Origin: Gammaproteobacteria bacterium
GTDB lineage: Bacteria; Pseudomonadota; Gammaproteobacteria; SZUA-140
NCBI GenBank assembly: GCA_026982145.1
Contig: JALSHQ010000376.1
Span: forward strand, 1 to 9,309
Direction: 5' to 3'
Length of the DNA: 9,309 nucleotides
Part shown: one piece after another, positions 1-5,849 of the stretch
How positions within the stretch are numbered: the first letter of the stretch is position 1
Layout of the letters: every line of letters begins with the position of its first letter
Program-made: the position numbers and the translations under genes
Notes under the pieces: generated by a model
The model's database searches: none
What the model saw: the letters and a program-made list of their open reading frames with translations, nothing else
Told to the model about the DNA's origin: nothing

Positions 1-1400
1 GACCCATTAAACCCCTACTGCCACGAAGAAACTGTGTACTACTGCTCTGCCTACCTCTTTTTTTATCCCTAAGTTCAACGACCACCACAGCCGATGAATG
101 GGTTTACACGATGCAGAGTGGGGATAACTTGTGGGATCTCAGCAAAGAACATCTGAACGATAGCGACAACTGGCTCAAGCTGCAGAAACTGAATAACATT
201 ACCGACCCTAAACGCATTCCGCCCGGCACCCCAATACATTTTCCACTGGCATGGCTCAAGATTAAACCGGCTCCGGTGCGCATTCTCGAATTCGTGGGCG
301 AAGTAAGTGCAACATCATCTCTGACTGGTGTCGCAATTATTCTTAAACCGGGCATCACACTCACCTCGGGCGATGAGATTCATACCGGCGCTAACGGCAA
401 CGCCCTACTGGAATTTCTAGACCGCTCTCAGCTATTGCTACAAAAAAATAGCCACCTGATGATTGAAAGGCAAAATCGCTATGGCAGCTCCGGCGTCATG
501 GACACGCGTATACGCCTGCTTCGTGGGCGCGTAGAGACACGGGTCACCCCCGTGCAAAGAAATGGCACCCGCTTTGAAATCCACACACCTGCAGCCATCA
601 CTGGCGTGCGTGGTACTAATTTCAGGGTGGCCATGGCGCATGATCTAAACATTGGCAGAACGGAAGTCACCCACGGAAAAGTCGCAGTCAGTGGCAGTAC
701 AGGAAAAGCCGTTTCTGTGCCCGAAAATTCTGGCACCGTAATCACAGTGGGGCAGCCTCCATCGCCACCCAAACCGCTACTGCCAGCGCCCGATTTATCG
801 CTATTACCAACCCATACCACGCGCTTTCCGTTAATATTTGAGTGGCCAGCGATTGATGGTGCTGAACTTTACCGCGCACAAATCGGCCATGGCTCATCAG
901 CAGGTGCTTTGCTGGTCGATGAGGCCGGGCTGTTGAAGCCGCAACTTAACCCCATTGCGCTTCCTGATGGCGACTACTTGTTGCGCGTGCGTGCGATCGA
1001 TAGCGATGGGCTGGAAGGGTTAAACACCGCCCACACATTCAAGCTTGTTGTGCCCATTGAACCACCGCAACTAACATCGCCCCCCGCCCACGCCTCAATG
1101 CAAAAACAGCCCCCAAGTTTTCACTGGGAGATGGCAGAAAACAGTGCCGCCTTTCATTTTCAGCTTTCAGCCAGCAGGGATTTTTCAACGCTGCTGATCG
1201 ACATCCCCGAGCAACAAGGCACTCAGCTGAACTTAGAAAATACGCTTGAAGCTGGTGACTACTACTGGCGCGTTGCCAGCCGCACAACCTTTGGTAAACA
1301 GAGCGCTTTCAGCCCGGTACAACAATTCAGCCTGCAACCTCAATCTCAATCTCACCCGACATGGGTGCTGTTCTTTATTCCGCTGCTGTTGCTACTATGA
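1..1400 (+). CDS. Exported LysM-FecR-fibronectin-like repeat protein (5' partial)
   Basis: Probably an envelope protein that binds cell wall through LysM and partners the CHASE2 sensor encoded next. The frame is open from base 3, giving 465 visible residues. The residues before the first ATG (base 111) form a signal peptide: a basic stretch (PLLPRRN), a hydrophobic core (VLLLCLPLFLSLSS) and a likely cut after TTTA near base 95. The true start is therefore left of the window and M111 is internal. Domains in order: LysM at about 96-240 (YTMQSGDNLWDL, then LNNI and PGTPIHFP); FecR at about 330-690, with a TSGDEIHTG segment and the hallmark AAITGVRGTNFRV; a proline-rich linker; and two fibronectin-like repeats at about 825-1050 and 1068-1356, each with an F-x-W strand and a G-D-Y-x-x-RV strand. 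It ends in WVLFFIPLLLLL immediately before TGA. The stop overlaps the next start (ATGA), so the two are co-translated. The FecR domain here is a stand-alone secreted form, not a TonB-linked sigma regulator. The ligand is unknown. Confidence 0.9.
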   Translation, partial: PIKPLLPRRNCVLLLCLPLFLSLSSTTTTADEWVYTMQSGDNLWDLSKEHLNDSDNWLKLQKLNNITDPKRIPPGTPIHFPLAWLKIKPAPVRILEFVGEVSATSSLTGVAIILKPGITLTSGDEIHTGANGNALLEFLDRSQLLLQKNSHLMIERQNRYGSSGVMDTRIRLLRGRVETRVTPVQRNGTRFEIHTPAAITGVRGTNFRVAMAHDLNIGRTEVTHGKVAVSGSTGKAVSVPENSGTVITVGQPPSPPKPLLPAPDLSLLPTHTTRFPLIFEWPAIDGAELYRAQIGHGSSAGALLVDEAGLLKPQLNPIALPDGDYLLRVRAIDSDGLEGLNTAHTFKLVVPIEPPQLTSPPAHASMQKQPPSFHWEMAENSAAFHFQLSASRDFSTLLIDIPEQQGTQLNLENTLEAGDYYWRVASRTTFGKQSAFSPVQQFSLQPQSQSHPTWVLFFIPLLLLL

Positions 1401-4237
1401 CAACCGCGTCAAGATCACGCAGTCAGATTGAAAAAACGCTTATCTCGCTAGGGCTCATCACCCTCTCGCTCATTTTGGTCTATACACAGTGGCTGCAAAA
1501 ATGGGATCACGTCATCTATGACACGCACCTAAAGCAGTGGTCTCACCCTGCGCCAGATGACATCGTGATTATCGCCATCGACAAACAGAGTCTTGCAAAA
1601 TTTGGCCGCTGGCCTTGGTCGCGACAGATTCACGCCCGGTTAATCGACATCCTTCATCAAGCTGGCAGCAAAGCGGTTGCACTTAATATTATTTTTTCAG
1701 AGGCTGACCAATCAGATTTTCAGGCGGATATTTCATTGGCAAATGCACTGCGACAGCACGGCGGGGTGGTACTTCCTGTACTCGCGGAGCAAGATCACCT
1801 CAGCGCAAGGTTGACTGAAACGTTACCCATTCCAATGCTGGCTAACGCCGCAGCGCGTCTCGGCCATGTCGATATGGAACTTGATGAGGATGGCGTCAAT
1901 CGCCATATATTTCTCAAAGCAGGTCTGGGCACACCTAAGTGGCCTCAGCTTGCGCTCGCGATGTTGGAAGTCGAAGCGAATAAGATCACGCAACCCGCTT
2001 TTGAACAGCGCAGCCCCGACCCAAACCCAAACTTGATTAAGCGCTGGGTGCGCGATCATAGCGCGCTGCTGCCCTATGCTGGCGCGCCCGGCCACTTTCA
2101 GCGAATCTCGTATGCTGACGTGCTACTGGGTAACGTGCCCGCGGAAACATTCCGCGACAAATTTGTACTGGTCGGTGCTACCGCCGCCGGGCTGGGTGAC
2201 TCATTACCCACCCCTGTTTCTGGCTTCGGCCAAGCAATGCCCGGGGTCGAAATTCATGCCAATGTGCTCGACAGCTTACGCCGTAACGCACTCGTACAGA
2301 CACTTAGCCTTCCTTGGCAGATGCTATTAACAGCGATTTTAGTGCTTTCCAGCCTATTTTTATATTCACGCCTCCCCCCGGGCGGGGCGCTATTGGTCAT
2401 CATCGGTCTACTCATTTTGCCAGTCGCTATCAGTATTATGCTTTTACGAAGTCAACTCATATGGTTCCCCCCTTCTGCGGCGCTACTTGGCCTCGGCCTC
2501 AGCTACCCTTTATGGAGTTGGCGTCGTTTGGTTGGCGCGACACGTCTGTTGCTGGCACAAAAAGAGCGCGCCCAAGTAACACTGCACTCCATCGGTGATG
2601 CCGTAATTGCCACCGACGCCGAAGGGGTTGTGGAATACATCAACCCTGCCGCAGAGTCACTCACCGGGTGGACGGGAGAAGAGGCGCAAGGGCGATCAAT
2701 CAACACACTGTTTCATGTCATCAATGAACAGAACCGTGAAGATATCAGCTACCCGGTCTCCCGCTGCTTGCAGTTAGGTTGCAGCATCGCTTACCCCGAT
2801 CACAGCGCTGTGGTTAACCGCAATGAACGTGACGAACGCGCGATCCGTGCCACCGCATCCCCTATCCGTAACCAGAAAGGCGAAGTACTCGGCGCGGTCA
2901 TCGTCTTCAACGATGTCACTGAAACACGACGCATGGCACAACAGATGGAGTACCAAGCTACGCACGATGCACTCACCACACTGCCCAACCGAGTCTTGCT
3001 GCAGGTGCAATTACAAGGGGCGATAGATCGTGCGTTGCGTAGCGGGTTACAGCTTGTTTTGCTCTTTGTTGACTTGGATCGTTTTAAATCTGTCAATGAT
3101 GGCCTTGGCCACTCCGCTGGGGATGCGCTGTTAAAAGCCGCTGGTATGCGGCTCAAGGATAGCAGCCGCAAGATTGATATGGTCGCACGCTTTGGTGGTG
3201 ATGAGTTCGTCATCGTGCTGGAAAACACCCACCATGAAACTCAGATAACCTCAATCGCCAAAAAAGTGTGTAAAGCACTAGAAAAGCCCTACATGATTGA
3301 GGGTCGCGAATGTTTCATTACAGCCAGTATCGGCATCAGCCTCTTCCCCAAAGATGGGCAGGATGCAGAAGCTTTGTTAAAGAACGCCGATGCCGCGATG
3401 TATCAAGCTAAAGAGAAAGGACGTAACAACGCCCAGTATTACTCTCAAGAGATGAACACTCATGCCAAGAAACGGTTACTGTTAGAGCATGCATTACGCC
3501 ATGCCATGGAACTTAACCAGTTGGTCTTGCATTACCAACCCCAAGTGGATCTCAGCACAGGAAAAGTGATGGGCGTTGAAGCCCTGTTACGCTGGCAGCA
3601 CCCTCACCTCGGCCTCATCGCACCCGCTGAATTTATCTCGCTTGCAGAAGAGACAGGGCTGATTGTGCCCATTGGTGTGTGGGTCATGCAAACGGCCACG
3701 ACCCAAGCCAAAGCTTGGCATAAGGAAGGGCTACCACAGTTGAGAGTTGCGGTTAACCTCTCCCCCCGCCAGTTCATAGAACATGGGATATCCAACATGA
3801 TCGCCGACGTCTTGGAGCGGAGCAAGCTAGAACCCTGCTATCTGGAACTTGAAATTACAGAAAACCTCATCATGAAAGACTTGGAAAACAGTGTTGCGAC
3901 ACTGCAAGTGCTCAAGTCAATGGGCGTGCAGCTGGCCATCGATGATTTTGGTACGGGGTACTCCTCATTGAGTTATCTGAAGCGCTTCCCCATCGACCGT
4001 TTAAAAATCGATCAATCATTCGTTCGTGATATCGCCACCAACCCGGACGATGCAGCCATCACGCTAGCCATCATCGCGATGGCGCACAGCATGAAGCTCA
4101 AGGTTATCGCCGAGGGTGTTGAAACAGAAGCGCAATTTGACTATCTCAAATCACACGCTTGCGATGAAATGCAAGGCTATTATTTTAGCCAGCCGCTTCC
4201 CGCTGAAAAAATAGCGTCCCTACTAAAATCGCAATAA
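1397..4237 (+). CDS. CHASE2-PAS-GGDEF-EAL membrane sensor, bifunctional c-di-GMP enzyme candidate
   Basis: Inner-membrane signalling protein of 946 residues predicted to make and/or degrade cyclic di-GMP. Residue numbers count from 1397. A membrane segment at about 14-32 is followed by a periplasmic CHASE2 domain to about 300, which contains FGRWPWSR and the typical ending MPGVEIHANVLDSL. Three membrane segments follow at about 304-376. A PAS domain at about 390-515 starts with HSIGDAVIATDAEG. The GGDEF domain has an intact GGDEF at 600-604 and an inhibitory-site RxxD (R591-D594) five residues upstream. The EAL domain has E728-A-L, DDFGTG from 849, K870 and E906 in EGVET, so the residues needed for phosphodiesterase activity look present. 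The start at 1397 gives a 4-base ATGA overlap with the FecR gene. An ATG at 1361 would add 12 residues and is the alternative. Neither has a clear Shine-Dalgarno sequence, which suggests translational coupling. Which activity dominates in the cell cannot be read from sequence. Confidence 0.93.
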   Translation: MTTASRSRSQIEKTLISLGLITLSLILVYTQWLQKWDHVIYDTHLKQWSHPAPDDIVIIAIDKQSLAKFGRWPWSRQIHARLIDILHQAGSKAVALNIIFSEADQSDFQADISLANALRQHGGVVLPVLAEQDHLSARLTETLPIPMLANAAARLGHVDMELDEDGVNRHIFLKAGLGTPKWPQLALAMLEVEANKITQPAFEQRSPDPNPNLIKRWVRDHSALLPYAGAPGHFQRISYADVLLGNVPAETFRDKFVLVGATAAGLGDSLPTPVSGFGQAMPGVEIHANVLDSLRRNALVQTLSLPWQMLLTAILVLSSLFLYSRLPPGGALLVIIGLLILPVAISIMLLRSQLIWFPPSAALLGLGLSYPLWSWRRLVGATRLLLAQKERAQVTLHSIGDAVIATDAEGVVEYINPAAESLTGWTGEEAQGRSINTLFHVINEQNREDISYPVSRCLQLGCSIAYPDHSAVVNRNERDERAIRATASPIRNQKGEVLGAVIVFNDVTETRRMAQQMEYQATHDALTTLPNRVLLQVQLQGAIDRALRSGLQLVLLFVDLDRFKSVNDGLGHSAGDALLKAAGMRLKDSSRKIDMVARFGGDEFVIVLENTHHETQITSIAKKVCKALEKPYMIEGRECFITASIGISLFPKDGQDAEALLKNADAAMYQAKEKGRNNAQYYSQEMNTHAKKRLLLEHALRHAMELNQLVLHYQPQVDLSTGKVMGVEALLRWQHPHLGLIAPAEFISLAEETGLIVPIGVWVMQTATTQAKAWHKEGLPQLRVAVNLSPRQFIEHGISNMIADVLERSKLEPCYLELEITENLIMKDLENSVATLQVLKSMGVQLAIDDFGTGYSSLSYLKRFPIDRLKIDQSFVRDIATNPDDAAITLAIIAMAHSMKLKVIAEGVETEAQFDYLKSHACDEMQGYYFSQPLPAEKIASLLKSQ

Positions 4238-4317
4238 ATAATGGTGTGCCAGCAACCCATTTAAATTCACGCATAGATTAACGGAAATTTTGCGGCTCGC
4301 TTTCAGAAGCAGAAAAG

Positions 4318-4333
4318 TGTGACGTTTATCAAA
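4318..4333 (+). promoter_or_regulatory. CRP-like operator candidate
   Basis: TGTGA, six bases, then TCAAA matches the CRP consensus TGTGA-N6-TCACA at nine of the ten defined positions. The centre is at about 4325.5. It lies in the 177-base gap before the cyclophilin gene, about 41 bases upstream of the start site implied by the -10 candidate at 4354, as in a class II activator site. A single site in an AT-rich gap could arise by chance, and no CRP-family gene is visible here. Confidence 0.3.
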
Positions 4334-4353
4334 AACAATCAGCAATAGAGCGC

Positions 4354-4359
4354 TTTTAT
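4354..4359 (+). promoter_or_regulatory. Possible -10 element for the cyclophilin-lpxH operon
   Basis: TTTTAT matches the sigma-70 -10 consensus at four of six positions and would place transcription start near 4366. No good -35 hexamer precedes it, which would fit dependence on an activator bound at the CRP-like site upstream. An alternative is TATCAT at 4377-4382 (five of six matches), also without a recognisable -35. Confidence 0.2.
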
Positions 4360-4403
4360 CTACTCCATAAACCCTTTATCATATGAACTTCCCCGCGTAA
4401 GAC

Positions 4404-4407
4404 AGGA
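4404..4407 (+). promoter_or_regulatory. Ribosome binding site of the cyclophilin gene
   Basis: AGGA lies seven bases before the ATG at 4415. It supports that start, as does the complete signal peptide that begins there. Confidence 0.6.
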
Positions 4408-4414
4408 TTGAAAG

Positions 4415-5008
4415 ATGATTAAAAGACTTTTAAAGTGCTCAATGTTCGCCGCAGTCGGCGCGATACTCGCCTTTTCAGCAACCGCTAATGCCAGTGGTAA
4501 AGTTGAAGTCACCATGACCACCAATATGGGTGTGATTTCAATCGTCCTCGATGCTGACAAAGCGCCCGTTACCGTAGAAAATTTTTTGCGCTATGTTGAC
4601 GAGGGTTATTACGACGGCACGATCTTCCATCGTGTGATTCCTGACTTCATGATTCAAGGGGGCGGTTTTGATAAAAACTATGACAAAAAACCAACCCACG
4701 ATACGGTCAAAAATGAAGCGGACAACGGTCTGAGCAATGTTCGTGGCACCATCGCAATGGCACGTACTAATGCACCGCACTCTGCCAGCTCACAATTTTT
4801 TATCAATGTAAAAGACAACCATTTTCTTGACCACACCGCAAAAAATTCACGCGGGTGGGGCTACACTGTTTTTGGTGAGGTCACAAAAGGGATGAAAGTG
4901 GTCGATAAAATCCAACAGGTAAGAACAGGGCGCGGTGGCCCCTTCCCCACCGATGTACCGAAGAAAATGGTTGTCATTGAAAAAGTAGAACGCCTGATCG
5001 CCAAATAA
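4415..5008 (+). CDS. Exported cyclophilin-type peptidyl-prolyl cis-trans isomerase
   Basis: Catalyses cis-trans isomerisation of peptide bonds before proline, here predicted to act on proteins in the periplasm. The protein has 197 residues. The N-terminus is a signal peptide (KRLLK, then a hydrophobic core, with cleavage likely after ANA at residue 26). The cyclophilin fold fills the rest. R73 in FHRVIPDFMIQGG matches the catalytic arginine (human CypA R55), with F78, M79 and Q81 also kept, and Q127-F128-F129 in SSQFFINV forms the other side of the pocket. F137 replaces the cyclosporin-contacting tryptophan, as in E. coli cyclophilins. The C-terminus (TGRGGPFPTDVPKK) resembles cytoplasmic PpiB, and the position before lpxH is also that of ppiB, but the signal peptide points to a PpiA-like location. 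I therefore give no symbol. The gene is probably co-transcribed with lpxH, 22 bases downstream. Confidence 0.93.
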   Translation: MIKRLLKCSMFAAVGAILAFSATANASGKVEVTMTTNMGVISIVLDADKAPVTVENFLRYVDEGYYDGTIFHRVIPDFMIQGGGFDKNYDKKPTHDTVKNEADNGLSNVRGTIAMARTNAPHSASSQFFINVKDNHFLDHTAKNSRGWGYTVFGEVTKGMKVVDKIQQVRTGRGGPFPTDVPKKMVVIEKVERLIAK

Positions 5009-5030
5009 AAATAGCAAAACCTATCCGTTA

Positions 5031-5750
5031 ATGGCGACCCTCTTCATCTCAGATTTGCACCTCTGTGCAAGTCGCCCTGCAATCACCCGGCTGTTTATTG
5101 AGTTCCTGCAACAACGCTTGCAGCCGGGTGACACCCTTTACATTCTGGGCGATCTTTTTGAAGCGTGGCTGGGGGATGATGCTGTTGATGAACAAACCCA
5201 GACCGTTATCAACGCGCTACAACAGCTGCATCAAAAACAGACTCCGGTTTATATCATGCATGGCAATCGCGACTTTTTACTGGGCACTCAATTTGCCAGC
5301 GCCACGGGGGCAACATTGATTGATGACCCTTACGTGATCAAGCTCGGCGATAAAAAAATATTATTGATGCACGGCGACACTCTCTGTACTGATGATGTCG
5401 ATTATCAAGCCTTTCGCCTGCAAATACGCAGCCCTCAATTTTGCAATGAATTCTTGAGCCACCCGATCGAAAAACGCATTGCGATTGCGAGCCAGTTTCG
5501 TGAAGAGAGCCGCAGCCGGTCAAAAGAGAAAAGCGCTGAAATTATGGATGTCAATCACGCCACCGTCGATGCCGTGATGAAACAGCATGGCGTGCTGCAC
5601 CTTATTCACGGCCACACACATCGCCCTGCTCAGCACCATTTTCAACTCGACAATGAAGAAGCTGAGCGAACTGTGCTGGGCGACTGGTATCACCACGGCT
5701 CTGTTTTACGCTATAACGGCACTTTTACCCTCGCAACGCTCCCACTGTAA
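5031..5750 (+). CDS. lpxH: UDP-2,3-diacylglucosamine hydrolase
   Basis: Hydrolyses UDP-2,3-diacylglucosamine to 2,3-diacylglucosamine 1-phosphate (lipid X) and UMP, the fourth step of lipid A synthesis, at the cytoplasmic face of the inner membrane. The 239-residue length matches the usual ~240. It begins MATLFISDLHL, nearly identical to the E. coli start. All calcineurin-like metal ligands are present at the E. coli positions: D8 and H10, D41 in LGDLFEAWLGDD, N79 in HGNRDFLLG, H114 in MHGDTLCTDD, and H195 and H197 in HGHTHRP. The segment IMDVN at 171-175 is also typical. No Shine-Dalgarno sequence lies in the 22 bases after the cyclophilin stop, so translation may depend on the upstream gene. 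The cyclophilin-lpxH order is shared with enterics and pseudomonads. The gene implies a lipid A-making outer membrane. Confidence 0.97.
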   Translation: MATLFISDLHLCASRPAITRLFIEFLQQRLQPGDTLYILGDLFEAWLGDDAVDEQTQTVINALQQLHQKQTPVYIMHGNRDFLLGTQFASATGATLIDDPYVIKLGDKKILLMHGDTLCTDDVDYQAFRLQIRSPQFCNEFLSHPIEKRIAIASQFREESRSRSKEKSAEIMDVNHATVDAVMKQHGVLHLIHGHTHRPAQHHFQLDNEEAERTVLGDWYHHGSVLRYNGTFTLATLPL

Positions 5751-5793
5751 GCGCCACACATGCGCCAAAAACCATCCGCATGAACCTGAATTA

Positions 5794-5802
5794 TGCAATA
5801 AT
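5794..5802 (+). promoter_or_regulatory. Candidate extended -10 promoter of mfd
   Basis: TGCAATAAT fits the extended -10 pattern TGnTATAAT with one mismatch, about 48 bases before the mfd ATG. No -35 hexamer is evident at the usual spacing, as is common for extended -10 promoters. It lies in the 99-base gap after lpxH, where I see no terminator, so read-through from lpxH is also possible. Confidence 0.35.
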
Positions 5803-5840
5803 AGCCGCCCCTTAAAACAGACCCGTATACGCACCACCCC

Positions 5841-5845
5841 GGAAG
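5841..5845 (+). promoter_or_regulatory. Ribosome binding site of mfd
   Basis: GGAAG ends four bases before the ATG at 5850. The spacing is short but usable, and this is the only purine-rich Shine-Dalgarno candidate near the start. Confidence 0.5.
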
Positions 5846-5849
5846 TCCG

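Noticed and set aside
438..820. Minus-strand open frames opposite the FecR gene, and others of 60-140 codons throughout the window
   Set aside because: They lie opposite well-supported genes, overlap each other in different frames, and show no recognisable domains or ribosome sites.
1361..1396. Earlier ATG at 1361 as the start of the CHASE2 protein
   Set aside because: It would add 12 residues and a 40-base overlap, and it has no ribosome site. The ATGA junction at 1397 is the more typical coupled start. It remains an alternative, not excluded.
1380..1400. Programmed frameshift fusing the FecR and CHASE2 proteins
   Set aside because: No slippery heptamer or following stem-loop is seen at the junction. 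A simple stop-start overlap explains the arrangement.
4299..4310. Hairpin GCTT-tcag-AAGC after the CHASE2 gene as a terminator
   Set aside because: The stem has only four pairs and is followed by purines, not a T run.
4238..4414. Small gene or RNA in the gap before the cyclophilin gene
   Set aside because: No start with a ribosome site and a sensible frame, and no stable structure. It is best read as a promoter region.
5751..5765. GCGC...GCGC hairpin just after the lpxH stop as a terminator
   Set aside because: It has four pairs with a seven-base loop, followed by CAAAAA and no T run. On the other strand the T run lies on the wrong side.
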